From Brienomyrus brachyistius (lineage: Eukaryota > Chordata > Actinopteri > Osteoglossiformes > Mormyridae): a stretch of 64,000 nucleotides of DNA. The translations under genes and the position numbers were made by a program. The notes beneath the pieces are model-generated. The model worked only from the letters and a program-made list of their open reading frames with translations. It was not told the DNA's origin and did not search any database. The stretch lies in NCBI RefSeq assembly GCF_023856365.1, contig NW_026042682.1, positions 58,084 through 122,083 of the forward strand, given 5' to 3'. Positions 10,141 through 21,568 of this stretch are shown here, piece after piece (within the stretch, counting starts at the first letter, position 1; every line of letters starts with the position of its first letter).

Positions 10141-10642
10141 GGCTCTTGAATTAAATTATGCAGGTACTACAGCAAAATGCTCAAAAATACCAAAACACAT
10201 CAAGAGCTAAATATGCAAAAACAATAAATACCTTCCTGTGGAAAAGGGGCAACATAAACCAAATGTAAAGTCACGAAAATCATGAAAATATAAAGTACAC
10301 TTTACACACTTCATTTCTTTGAATTGAAATTAATTATATCATCTACCTTCATACATTAATACAAGACATTATATGATTATAATGTTTGTTATTATCAAAT
10401 AATTTTTATTTAGGTATTATGTAGGTGCAGTTAATGTATAGTGTTACCTGATATATACTAATAAGCAGTAATACAATAAAAAGAGAGAAGAATGTCAGCT
10501 GTTCTCCAAGAAGTTACTGATTTCTTGGATGGCTAGAAGAACATCGATTCAGTTCCCAAAAATCTGTAAGAACAATTTTTGAGGATCTGTATTTTCCATG
10601 TTATTCTCAAAGGGCTGTCATCATGACTATTTTGCTTTTCAG

Positions 10643-10994
10643 GTAAAGACTCCAACAGCAGGACTGTGGTACAGCAGCCTGTGTCTGACACATTGCAGCC
10701 AGGAGACTCTGTGAGCCTGCAGTGTACGATAGAGACTGGGAGCTGTGCAGGAGAACACAGTGTTTACTGGTTCAGACATGGATCAGGAGAATCCCTTCCT
10801 GGAGTCATTTACAGCCATGGAAACAGCAGTGATGAGTGTGAGAAGAGCCCTGAGGCTGGATCTCCTACACGGAGCTGCGTCTACAGCCTCCCAAGGGGAA
10901 CCTCAGCCTCTCCGATGCTGGGACTTACTACTCTGCGCTGTGGCCATGTGTGGGGAGATGCTGTTTGGGAACGGCACATAGCTGGATATAGATG
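10643..10994 (+). pseudogene. nitr: NITR exon 3, second Ig domain
   Basis: The acceptor is TTGCTTTTCAG at 10642. It reads LQPGDSVSLQC, then CAGEHSVYWFRHGSGE, then SCVYSLP in frame. A one-base loss near 10895 moves to the NLSLSDAGTYY frame. A second change at 10932-10933 moves to CAVAMCGEMLFGNGT. TAG at 10979-10981 then stops the frame just before donor G/GTAACA. The Cys-rich second domain is typical of NITRs. Confidence 0.75.
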
Positions 10995-11171
10995 GTAACA
11001 CCCAGTGTGGGGAGATGCTGTTTGGGACGGCACACAGCTGGATATAGATGGTAGCACCCAGTGTGGAGAGTATATCTGCTTCAAAGTTTTATTTAGCTTA
11101 TTCTGCTATTAAGACATTTATTTCTTTTTTTAATGTAATGAATTTCTAATTTAAGTGCTTAAATTAAATTA

Positions 11172-11370
11172 CACAGATGTTAATTTAATAATTATCCATC
11201 CATCCATCCATTTTCCAAACCGCTTATCCTATTGGGGCGGGGGGGTCCGGAGCCTAATTTAATAATTATTTCAAATATTAATATCCATCCATCCATCCAT
11301 TTTCCAAACCGCTTATCCTATTGGGTCGCGGGGGGGTCCGGAGCCTAATTTAATAATTATTTCAAATATT
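11172..11370 (-). repeat. Tandemly duplicated SINE 3' tail
   Basis: Two near-identical blocks (about 11196-11255 and 11285-11345) each carry CCATCCATTTTCCAAACCGC, TTATCCTATTGG and GGTCCGGAGCCTAATTTAAT. The shared AATTTAATAATTAT flank is repeated too, so a SINE tail and its target were duplicated together. Confidence 0.7.
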
Positions 11371-11537
11371 AATATAAATTGTTAAAATGCAAAATACTAG
11401 AAGTTCATGTTAAAAATGGACTATTTACAAAACAACTGCTGTAATGTGTTATCGATTTGATCTTTAACGAATGTAATGTAAGCAAATGGGAAATGTGTCT
11501 CTATATCATTATGCTGAAATCTATCTCTTTGTTACAG

Positions 11538-11658
11538 GCTTTCAGAAGCTGCTGGATCCTCTTCACTCTGGCTTGCTGATAGTTTTATCTTGCAGCATTA
11601 TTCTGAACGTTGCTCTCATTTGTAATAAGATGTAAACTGACCTGTACACACTGTGCAG
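11538..11658 (+). pseudogene. nitr: NITR transmembrane exon
   Basis: The acceptor is TTTGTTACAG at 11537, phase 1. It encodes FQKLLDPLHSG followed by the hydrophobic stretch LLIVLSCSIILNVALIC and NKM, then TAA at 11633-11635. Past the stop the frame continues TDLYTLC to a donor AG/GTACGC, suggesting the TAA is a secondary nonsense change. Confidence 0.65.
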
Positions 11659-12347
11659 GTACGCTGCCCCGGCTTTATGCACTCAGAAGGACAAAATGTA
11701 GATTTTAACAAATTATAGAAATATAAAATTGTTTTATGATAGATAACATTTTCATATTAAAACCACTCTTGCAGGTAATACAGTTTTAAAATCCATTATT
11801 AAATCTCACCTTATTTATATAAACCTTTTTGTACTGTAAGATTTACATTTTTGTATTATATCTTTCATATTTTGCAAAATCTATTGAAATATACATGTTG
11901 CAATAAGTTGCATATCAATAACTTTTATTACCAAGATCTCCTTTATAGCAATTTTATTATATATGATATATGAGAACAAATGACACGTATCCAAACATGC
12001 ACACTTAAATTGACAGAAGTCATTTTTACTTTCATTATTGAGACAAAAAGGATGTTGATTGCTTGAAAATTCGGAATGTTATCTGACCACGGTATGATAC
12101 CGTGCGAATTAAATAATATATTGATGTGTTATATATTTTAAACAGATGAAAAGAACAGTGATATATCAAAGTGGAATGGTCACGCAAGCAAGTATGTAAT
12201 AAATATTTCAAATTACAAATCGTCAGTAAAACAAATGAACCTCAGACTGATTTCCATCCTGGGATCAGCATTTTAAGTGCTATTTGTGAAAATAGGTAAT
12301 AGCAAACCGATTTGATCCATCCAATTCTGCCATCTTTGTCTCCACAG

Positions 12348-12473
12348 TGCCATGACGAGGACACACTGAATTACGCTGCCCTGAACCTTAAGAAGCCAAA
12401 ACCCAGGAGACAGAAGAAAGACGGGAATAATGACACTCTGTATTCTGACCTCCGCTACAGAGATTATGAATAA
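12348..12473 (+). pseudogene. nitr: NITR cytoplasmic tail exon with tyrosine motifs
   Basis: The acceptor is TTGTCTCCACAG at 12347. It encodes CHDEDTLNYAALNL, a basic linker KKPKPRRQKK, then NDTLYSDLRYRDYE and TAA. LNYAAL fits the ITIM pattern (L-x-Y-x-x-L) and TLYSDL is ITSM-like. The stop lies inside AATAAA (12469-12474). A possible 46-bp exon at 12146-12191 closes the phase arithmetic to this exon but holds two in-frame TGAs. Confidence 0.72.
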
Positions 12474-13063
12474 AGATGCTTCTCATTCATGTCAGTCACA
12501 CAGAGTGTTCAGGGGTGTAGCTTTAATAATGTTCAGAGGAGGGCAGGGGAGCCAGTGCTTTCTGAGACTGAATCACGGGATTTTACGGAGCACCGGTGCT
12601 GAGTTTGGTGTCAGTGTGTTTGGGGCGCATTTTTACTGGAAGTGCAAATGTTCAAGCCAGACTGGGGGCTGAGGGAGGGGGAGAGGGGAGCCACAGAGAT
12701 TATTTCTTCATGGCATGGGGGGGAATAAGCGGCTTTAATGTTGTGGAAAGGCTGAGTTGCTGCAATCAGTTCTTTGATGTCACACATGCTTACTTGTCTC
12801 CCTTGTGTACCATGCTGAATGGTTTGGGGCAAACGCACAGGGACTGATCGATTATATTAAACAGATGAAAGAAACTGAATGAAAATTTCAAGTGTTCTTA
12901 AATTACGTTTTTCATTTAATTGTGTGTTCTGGATGTATTTTTGAGTATATACATGTACCTGTATATGTACCTGTATATATACCTGTGTCGTTAATAACGA
13001 TGTGGATAATTAAGAAAGAGGAGTTTTGTTTCTTGCTCCCTGTCTTGTTACTTGGCTCACAAA

Positions 13064-13172
13064 CATACACACACATAGACACACACACAAACATACACAG
13101 ACACACAAACACACACACACATAGACACACACACACACAAACACACATGCACACATGCACACACACACACCT
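13064..13172 (+). repeat. (CA)n microsatellite with interruptions
   Basis: About 110 bases of ACACAC with CATAGA and CATG interruptions. The open frames across it are low-complexity artefacts. Confidence 0.85.
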
Positions 13173-13359
13173 GCTACGGCTCTGTAAGAACACTACCATG
13201 CTCTTTTGTGTGAGTGGGGTGGGGGGTGTTAAATAAGATGAAAAATGACAATGGCTGTACTTTTGTTATGTCAGTTGTGTTTCTATAGTCATTGTATCAT
13301 ATTCCACAAGCTTTTTATTCTACAAGATGTACAAGCCAGTCAGTGTATTCAGTGGGGTG

Positions 13360-13560
13360 TTCAGGAGTCATTAGGTTCTGAAAAATGTCTTGCATTTAAA
13401 ACATAATGTACTTTTGAATACTTAAGTATTTTTAGATGCAAATACTCCAGTACTTTAACTGAAGTAAAAAATTAACTGAAAAACTTTGAGTATTATTTGA
13501 CGAGGAGTATCTATACTTAACTCAAGTAGTGAAGTTGTGTACTTTGTCCACCTCTGTCCA
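13360..13560. repeat. Fish dispersed repeat, CTCAAGTAGT/CCACCTCTG type
   Basis: It contains TACTTAAGTATTTTTAG, CTTAACTCAAGTAGTG and the closing ACTTTGTCCACCTCTG, phrases of a very common fish DNA element. No coding. Confidence 0.5.
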
Positions 13561-14499
13561 AAAGTGACATACAGCTGTAAGCTGTTTGGGTTTGTTTGTC
13601 TGCTGAGTGCTTCTCTGCAGTGCTGCAGATGTTTCCACTGGTTAGATGCAGCTCAGGAAGACTGACCCACTGACTGCACTGTGCTGGACTCACTTTGCAA
13701 AGAGTAAAAACCACACAGACAGAACAATATCTGCTTCTTGTAAGACCCTGTTTCCTCTCTACCTCACCCAGGTCACGCTTTCAAGTATTCAGCCTAAGTT
13801 ATTTTATCCAAACAAGCCACCATTATTATTCATGCAGCTGGACATTTGACTGGAGCACATGATTGCTACATATCACTACTGTACATGGAACGGAATGTAC
13901 AGTTTTCACAACAGAACTTTAGAAAAGCAAAATTCTCATCAGTCCACATCTCTAACCACCACACATCCTAGGGCTCCCATTTATAATGGTACATTTTTGT
14001 TTTATTCACATTCTTTTTCATCACACAGATAAACACCATCCATTAATCTTACAGCATGTATCCTGGTCAGGGTGATGGGGACGACACCACCTATATCGAG
14101 TGTGATTTAAGGCCAAGACCTTAAAAGGGAGAGTCAAGACTGAGGCTTGTTACAAGAGCAGTGGGGCACAAAACAACAAACAACATCATTATGAATGTAA
14201 AAGAAATGGATGTATATATAAATATAGGGTAATAATAGAAACAAAAAATAAGAATATATTACATACAGAGGAATATTATAGGAATATTAAAATTAACTTA
14301 TACACAATCCTTAACTTATACACAATCCTATTGCATGTAACATTATTGCTCATGTGCCAGATATTAGCCTCCCAAAGGAAGCTGCCACACAGGGCATAAT
14401 GCACTGGCTCAATGCAACACTGCACATCAGTGAATAAGGAGGAACAATATTGCAGATCAGCAGCAGATAGAAACTGTATCAGAAGACAGTGAACAGGGG

Positions 14500-14960
14500 A
14501 AAAGTTCAATGAGCAGAGTGCAGATTATAAAGCCTGACTGCTGTGGGGCCCAATGACCTGCGGTACCGTTCTGTCACACGCCGGGTGTCTGAGTCTCTTA
14601 CTGAAGGAGCTGCCCTTACGGGCCTCCATAGTCTGCTGGGGGGGTGAGAGGTGTCACATAAAATTGATGACAGCCTTGTTATCAGCCTGCTCTCATCCAT
14701 CTACTCTACAGTGCCAAGGGACGCTCCTCCCTGATGATGAGAGGAGTCTAAGCATGTGGACATTTGGGATAATGTGAGTTCAGAACTGGATGGTCAGCTG
14801 TACGACTTCCAGTCTGTAGGCAGACTCATCACCTTCAGTTATGATGGCAAACACAGTAGTATCACCTGCAAAATTCAGGATCTTCACTGGAGCAGCAGTG
14901 ATTTGTGTAGAAATTGAAGAGAAGAGGGAGAGCACAGAGCCTGGAGGAGCTCAGTGCTGA
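14500..14960 (-). mobile_element. L2-like LINE fragment
   Basis: The minus strand gives ERYRRSLGPTAVRLYN, the LINE block near the end of the reverse-transcriptase C-terminal region (usually ERYRxSFxPxAVxLxN). Reverse-transcriptase-like phrases continue toward 14960. It is full of stops. Confidence 0.5.
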
Positions 14961-15179
14961 GGGTCAGCGTGTCTGATGTGTGCTGTAAGCATACAGATGT
15001 CCTGCATTTGTGGAACATTTTGTTTGTGCTGCTGTTTATATGTGTTGTTGACGCTGCAGTCAGTAATTTTCCACTAGCAGTCTCACCTCTGCATTTTACA
15101 GGAAGACTGACCGACTGAGAGCAGGGTGTTTGTGTCTCTCTTCTCAGTGAGCGAAAACCACACAACCATCAGGTCCTCA

Positions 15180-16200
15180 GCTCAGGCCCACTGCTTCACT
15201 AGAAAAACCACAAAGGGTATTTTTATCTAAAAGTGGGTGAGCAAGTGAGATGTTATTGACAGCATGAATTTGTCTACTAACATTTTAAATTCAAACCTAA
15301 AAAGCAGTATGTCCAGGATGTCAGTAATTACATTTAGTCAGTATGAACAATTTGGGTGCAATAATATAGAATAATGTAGAATTTTGCATAATTCAGTTAA
15401 TACCAGTAAGATACCGATCATTAACACTATAAGGTCATGTTGCTGAATCTCATTGTTAAAGTTAAATGAATCTACGCATTTTTATACACACAAGACTGTG
15501 CTTAGTTCATCTTTCAGTCAAAATCACACAGTGAGGCAAATCTGACCATCTTAATTGTTTTTGCTTGTGTGGAATGGCATCCCATGCAGGCCTGTGCTCT
15601 GTGCTTCCTGGGACAGGTCCCACCCTCTCCAGACCCCGATGAGAATTAGTAGTCGCTGGATAAAAGATTGACAAAAGATAAAAATACAAAAGTCATTCTT
15701 GCTGTCTAACCTCTGATTACTGCATGACATTTCTGATTTCTGATAACTGATAAGTAGAAAATATGTTTAGTCTCTTGCTTGGTGGTAAGAAAAAAGGAGA
15801 ACCACAAAGAGCACAGTCATTTTCAAGGTTATTTCTCACTGGTCAGTGTGAAAGGCTGCGTCATTAATATAACGCCGGGCTCAGCACAGTGACTGCACCT
15901 GCGCTGCACTGTAGAACACAAGCCAGGCTGCAGACCATCAGCCCTGAAAGTTAAAACAGGACTCGTATGTGTGTCATGTGGTGTTTAATAAAAATTTACA
16001 GGACAGAACATAGTGGATTCAGTTTCCTTTGCTCTTACACTCCCAGTCCAAAGTGTGGCCACGACTGCTGTCAATGCATCTGTCTCTTTTTTCACCTTAA
16101 TTTTTCACCTGTGTTATTAACCTTAATATCAAAAGGCTCCAAAGCAGTAGAGTAATGCAGAACAAATATTGTAACTAACAAGGAAGTGGGGAGGTAATGG
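15180..16200. other. Unassigned, low-complexity and AT-rich
   Basis: No gene or named repeat is recognised. A segment near 15050-15180 resembles 13600-13740 (see findings). Confidence 0.35.
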
Positions 16201-16239
16201 ACAGAAGTGTTGGTTTTTGGTAACTCCACTCCTCTGACC

Positions 16240-17100
16240 TCCACTGTAATTTTAGGTTCCTTGGAACAATATTGTAAACCAGTCATCACACATCACACAC
16301 ATAAAGTCGACACCAACCTTAAGTTTGACACTCAGATAAGGTTAGTTGTCAAGTCAAGCTTTTTACAATTGAGGCAGTTGGCCAAAATAAAGCCAATTCT
16401 TTCTAGGCAGCACTTTGAGACAGTAATCCACTCTTTTGTCACTACTAGTTTGGACCACTGTAACGCCCTCTATGTTGGGGTTAGAGGCTCCACTATTGTT
16501 CACCTCCAGAAGGTTCAAAATGCTGCCGCACATGGAAATATGAGCATGTCTCCCCCATTTTAGCCTCACTCCACTGGCTGCCCGTACATTTTAGGATTCA
16601 TTTTAAAATTCTGTTATTTGCTTTTAAAGCCCTCAGTGGTCTTGCTCCATCTGACCTCTGTGAGCTGCTTCACCCTTACACCCCCACCCGCTCTCTCAGG
16701 TCAGCTGATCAGCTGTTCCTGACGGTTCCTAAGACTCAGCGTGAGCTTAGAGGGGATCGAGCCTTTGCAGTCGCAGCTCCTAAAATGTGGAATGACTTGC
16801 CTTTTCACATTAGAGAGGAATCCCCTCTGTCCGTTTTTAAATCTCTTCTAATCTCTTCTCCTTCACCTTTGACACATTGTGAGATGTTAATTTTAATAGT
16901 AAATCTTATTTTAATCTTAGCCTTTTCTTTATTAATTAATTGATTTTTTTAAATTTTTATTAATGGCCTTTTACTCACATTGAATGTTTTGGTTTTTATT
17001 AAATTTCTTTTACTTCGTTTTTAAGTGTGTGAATGTTTTTATTTATTCCTTTGTGCAGCACTTTGGTCCATAAGGTTGTTTAAAGTGCTTTTCAAATAAA
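16240..17100 (+). mobile_element. L2-like LINE 3' end
   Basis: It reads LKFDTQIRLVVKSSFLQL, then FVTTSLDHCNALYVG, the RT-distal block of L2-type LINEs. Another frame then gives LHWLPVHFRIHFKILLFAFK, ALSGLAPSDL and AVAAPKMWNDLP. It ends with a short repeat tail, TCAAATAAAGAGCTGGATTG. Frame changes show it is dead. Confidence 0.7.
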
Positions 17101-17104
17101 GAGC

Positions 17105-17222
17105 TGGATTGGATTACATTGGAAGATGGCTCAACAAATCTCTTTCACAGAATGTAAAATTCGACAGAGGGCGCAAGGTGACATTCTGTCAGGGGCCCAG
17201 AATTTTTAGCTACACCTCTGTG
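17105..17222. mobile_element. hAT-type element end
   Basis: It ends GGGGCCCAGAATTTTTAGC followed by TACACCTCTG, the reverse of a CAGAGGTGTAGCT terminus. A matching CAGGGGTGTAGCT start lies alone at 12513, downstream of the NITR gene. Confidence 0.35.
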
Positions 17223-17591
17223 TTACTGTGTTTTTTTTGTTCTAGCCATCAATAACTCTGGAGTTGCTATATCGCCACCTGGTGGTGAAAAGATCAGACA
17301 AAAATATGTACACATGTTACCAACAGTTTGAAATTGAAGTGCAGAGTTAACAGGTTTAATTAATCGTCCCCACGGATGCCAGTCATGAAATTTGAGAATT
17401 GCAAATTAAAACACAGGAAAAAATCAGGAACACTACAAGATAAAATATTTAGCAAACACTCAATGTGCATCCAGGGTGACAAGGGACAACTGGAGGATGA
17501 TATGACAATCTGACAGTGACATTCACAGCACTTTATATGTTGCCAAAAACAGAAAAGGGGATTAAAATCAAGAATCAGAAATCATGTATGA

Positions 17592-17875
17592 GGGTGGGGC
17601 TGCTTGGTGGTGCAGTGATTAGCACTGTTACCTCCCACCACTGGGACTCAGGTTCGAGTCTCCGCCTGGGTCACATGTGTGGGGAGTTTGCATGTTCTCT
17701 CTTGCTAAATTGGCCGTAGGAGTGCATGTGTGTGTGAATGGTGTGTGAATGTGCCTTGCAATGAGCTGCCCCCCCGTCCTGGGTTGTTCCCTGCCTCGTG
17801 CACAGATCCTGCCAGGATAGGCTCTGGACCCCCCGCGACCCAGTAGCATAAGCGGTTTAGACAATGGATGGATGT
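17592..17875 (+). mobile_element. tRNA-derived SINE, internally deleted
   Basis: It has the GGTGGTGCAGTGATTAGC A-box region, B-box-like GGTTCGAGTCTC, GGGAGTTTGCATGTTCTC and the 3' GATCCTGCCAGGATAGGC...GGATGGATG tail. About 80 bases of the middle are missing compared with the copy at 57073-57430. Confidence 0.7.
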
Positions 17876-18654
17876 ATGAGGGTGAGTCACAATGACGACA
17901 GCTGCTCTGTTGACTTGGTCCCAGGAGTCGTCAGCGTTGGTCTGCCGGGGCCCCCGTCCTGTCTGTGGAAGCACCCGTCTTGTTGGCTGTTCTCTCTGCC
18001 TGGGCCCCCTCTCCTGCTGCCTCACGTTTGGGTTGAAGTGGCTCCCCAGTGCTTCTGTAAAGCTCTTTGTGTATCTTAGAAAAGGGCTGTATAAATGTAA
18101 CATTCATTCATTTATTCAAGGTCCCAGCCAGAAGAGTGCAGTACTACACTGTCCCCCACAGCCTGAATCAGCTGGATGTTATAGGATTAAGACACTTCCT
18201 GCATTAGGCCATTTACCCTCAGTGTATTTCCATACCCTGACAGGATGGATGACAATACTATGGCCCTAATTTTCAATACACAGTTTTCACAGGAGTCTCA
18301 CCCTCATCCACATTCTCTGCATTCCTTATCTCATGCTTCTTTGCCACCCGCATCTCCTCTGCCTGCTTTGTCTCATTTTCCCACAATTGAAACACCGTCC
18401 AATTTGTCTCTGTTTTAGTTCTACCACATTAGTCCCTGAGCAACCAGTCTGATCCCGTTCCTCTAATTTCAGACGCATCTGGCTTATCTGATTGGGACTG
18501 AAGCTGCTGTTACTAGGAAAACCACATTCGTCCCACTGGGGCAGGTCTGACACCGCGTCCTTCCCATATGTCTCCCATAATTGTTGTACAGAATTTCAGC
18601 TGGAGTTCTTTCCCAGAAGCAAGTAATTTCACTTTAGCACCTGTTCAGTAAAAG

Positions 18655-20640
18655 TCAAGTAGGTCTTTAATGTTATTTTTAACTTTACACAGTTGAGTAT
18701 AGTACAGTTACAAAAGAAACTGTTTCCCTCGGACCAAGGTGCTACTTAAATTAACAGAAGACTAACACATACCAACCTAGCAACATACTGTATGGTGCAT
18801 AATGAGCAAAAACTGTGCAAACATTGCAGGACAGTGCAAAAAGAGAGGACAACTGACACCAACGAGCACAAACAGCACAGTAAACCCAGTACTGAGAAGG
18901 CGCAGTTTGGTTGTCCAATGAGGTAGCAATAAAAATAAATAAAAGTAACTGTAAACATGGCGACAATAAGATAAAAAATAGTAGTTAAATAATAAAGTGT
19001 GTTAATGAGTGTATGTGTGTGTGGTATCAGATTAGTCCCTGAGAGTTCAGTAGTCTGACGGCATGGGGGATAAAGCTGTTTGAGTCTGGCTGTAAAGGCC
19101 CGAATGCTCCGGGACCTATTTCCAGAAGGCAGGAGGGTGAAACGATAATGTGAGGGGTGGGTGGGGTCATCCACAATGGTGGTGGCTTTGCGGATGCAGT
19201 GTGTGGTGTGAATATCTGTGATGGAGGGGAGAGATATGTTAGGGTTATCTTCTTCTGAAGATGCGCTGGAAACAAACCAGTCTCTGAACACAGAACAACG
19301 CAGACAGCTGTGATGACGTTTTACTTGCTGCAAGGTGTAGGGAATCCACTTGCAGAGTCTCCGCAGTTTCAGCAAAATGATGGTTTATTGAACAGCAAAA
19401 ATAATACAATGTAATACAGTGTAGAGACACACCGGGTACTGAAAGGCAGCTCAGATACAAATTGAAGACAGTTCTTCACCCCCCTTTATACCCAAAAAGG
19501 CCCTCCCCACCAAGGTGTTGTGTGTAGGTGTTGTGAGTGAATTTACATATAAAGAGTGACCCCCTGGAGTGTGAGGATCCTGAGACAGGGACGGGACAGG
19601 ACAGGGTGGAGACTTTTATGATCATTGTAATTCAATTCTTATCACCTTATCTTATCCTTATCACCATAGTGGTGCCAACTGGAACCCCCATTCTCTCCCT
19701 GGCTTCCCCCATGATCATAAATTCCTAACATTGTCTGCATTCAAATGATCAACCAAGAACCTTGGGACATTTTTACCACTTTTCCTTACAAAGGGAAGCC
19801 CGGTCCTGACCTCGAGGTGTCAGCCTCTCAGTCGAACTCAGCCAACTTCGAAAGAGTAACTCCCCTCGCAGTGTCTTTTATTGAGGTACACAAACAGGAT
19901 ATGCAACTGACATTGAACATTGTTTGTCACCATATATGGGGTGGAAATATTCAAGCGACAGTTCTTGAGACGTGTTATTGCTCAATTAAGATCAAGCTGC
20001 GGCAGGGTGTTGTTTCTAAGCGTCTAGCAAAATGATGATAAAAAAAGTACATATTTCTCTAACACGATACTCCCAATGATTTTCTCACCTGTCATCACTA
20101 TCTGTTGTAGGGACTTGTGATCTGAGGCGACACAGTTCTCAAAGCAGACCGTGATGCAGCTGCTCAGGGTGCTTTCAACAGTTCCCCAATAGAGTGTGAG
20201 AATGGGAGATGGGCTTTTCTGAGCTTCCGTGGAGAGTAGAGGTGCTGCTGTGCTTTCCTTACTATGGAGCTGATGTTGAAGGACCTGGTGAGATTCTCCG
20301 CCAGATGGACAACAAGGAATCTGGTACTCTCTACGATCTCCACAGATGAGCCATCGATGTGCAGCAGAGAGTGGTCACTCTGTGTTTTGTGTTCTTCTAA
20401 CGTCAACAACCATCTCTTTGGTCAACATTCAGAGACAGGTTGTTGGCTCTGCAGCAGTCCGATAGTCATCACACTTCCTCTTTGTATGCTGAGTCACCGT
20501 TTTTATTGATGAGACCCACAACAGTCTTGTCATCTGCCTGATGTTGATGATGGAATTCGAAATGTGCATTGCTGCTCAGTTGTGAGTCATCGGAGTTAAC
20601 AGCAGTGGGCTGAGCATAAAGTCCTGGGTTCCTGCTACAG
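18655..20640 (-). mobile_element. L2-like LINE, split by an LTR insertion
   Basis: Upstream half (20065-20640): minus-strand HSLLHIDGSSVEIVESTRF, RKAQQHLYSPRKLRKAHLP and EKIIG. Downstream half (18655-19236): SLPSITDIHTTHCIRKA, DDPTHPSHYRFTLLPSG and a 3' UTR ending AACATTAAAGACCTACTTGAC-like sequence. The protein reading is continuous across the insertion if 19237-20064 is removed. Confidence 0.7.
19237..20064 (-). mobile_element. Solo LTR (family 2), TGTTAG...CTAACA
   Basis: It begins TGTTAGG and ends CTCTAACA on the + strand, with flanks AGATA and CGATA (4 of 5 matching, a worn target duplication). It carries a minus-strand AATAAA (about 19387-19392), so it probably lies in minus orientation. 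It splits the LINE between EKIIG and SLPSITDI. Confidence 0.6.
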
Positions 20641-20649
20641 CGTCTGAGC

Positions 20650-20972
20650 AGTTGCCTTCGTCGCCCATAGCTCCTGCGCAGCCCGAGCAGCCGCCTCCGC
20701 TGCCCCCTGCGGCCCCAGAGCCCGAGCAGCCGCCGCCTGCTTTGCCCGTAGCTCCTGAGCAGCCGCCTCCGCTGCCCCCTGCGGCCCCAGAGCCCACGCC
20801 CGAGGCGCTCCCTCCGCCTCAAATGACTGTGCCCCCTGGGGCTCTTGTTCCTGGCCCCACTCCTGTCCCTGACCCAGCTCCAGACTTTCCTGCCCTAGTC
20901 CCCGAGGAGGTCCCGGACAGTCTGACCACCGTGTGTGCCACGCCCCCTGATTATCCACGTGTGCTTCCCTGA
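20650..20972 (+). mobile_element. Gypsy-like retrotransposon, proline-rich 3' coding end
   Basis: An open frame without its own start encodes repeats of PPPLPPAAPEPEQPPP. It ends CATPPDYPRVLP and TGA, the last dozen codons lying inside LTR family 1 sequence. The identical ending occurs at 42275, so this is the element's own C-terminus, not a host gene. Confidence 0.65.
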
Positions 20973-21171
20973 TCGTACCCAGCTGTGTCCGATTATTTTC
21001 AATCAGTCCTGTCTATTTGAGTTCATGTCTTACTAGAGTTCAGTGTCCGTCATTGAAGTCCGTCTGCGTGAGATGTTTCCTGCACCCCGTGTTCCTAATA
21101 AATCCCCGTATCCTGCCTGCCTTGCCTGTTTCCTGCCCGTCCGCCGCTCCCGTTAAATGGCGATCGTGACA
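20915..21171 (+). mobile_element. LTR family 1, 3' LTR of the Gypsy-like element
   Basis: Shares GTGTGCCACGCCCCCTGATTA-type start and GCGATCGTGACA end with the solo LTR in tbxt. The first 20 or so bases are diverged. It contains CCTAATAAATCCCC, the polyadenylation signal. Confidence 0.65.
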
Positions 21172-21568
21172 CAAGGCACACGCACATCAAGTACCAATGC
21201 AGCAAATACAGATGAACAATTTAGGAGGAATACTAGTCAAAGGAAGGAAGAAAAGCAGCCCACCCTATCTCATGGTCACGGACACAAACATCAGGGAGTG
21301 TTATGAAGAAGACATCACACTTAACACCATTGGTTTTATGCAGTGAATTACACCAGAGAGAGTTTTTACATTCTAGCTGTGTTACGTAACATTCCTCAGC
21401 CTTCAGGTTTTTTCCACACAATGCACGACATGCAGGGGTGCCAAACAAAACAGCGGAACTGCAGTGTAGCCAATTATTTGTTTCAGTAGTTTTAAGAAAA
21501 CTAGAACATAAAATGTTTGTTTTACTTAGTCCACAAAAGAGTTTTTACCTATCTTAGTGTATTTTACA

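Larger units (their letters stand above)
8201..12473 (+). pseudogene. nitr: Novel immune-type receptor (NITR), inhibitory type, disrupted
   Basis: NITRs are teleost surface receptors, related in arrangement to NK receptors, that signal through cytoplasmic tyrosine motifs. Exons seen: signal peptide (8201-8234), V domain (8403-8751), second Ig domain (10643-10994), transmembrane (11538-11658) and tail (12348-12473). The V domain ends in the joining-like FGNGT, and the second domain carries the same motif. The tail has LNYAAL and TLYSDL (ITIM/ITSM-like). Lesions: a one-base surplus in the V exon, two frame changes and a TAG in the second Ig exon, and a TAA after the transmembrane segment. V-domain position TLFKQ has Leu where the core Trp is expected. 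Some shifts could be assembly indels. Confidence 0.8.

Noticed and set aside
12430..12847. Open frames just after the NITR tail exon as extra exons
   Set aside because: They overlap the tail exon in other frames or follow the stop and AATAAA, with no Ig or signalling motif.
12892..13236. Open frames across the CA repeat on both strands
   Set aside because: Translations of a dinucleotide repeat (His-Thr and Cys-Val runs).
20469..20958. Minus-strand Gly/Arg/Ala-rich frames
   Set aside because: Antisense to the Gypsy-like proline-rich end; low complexity.
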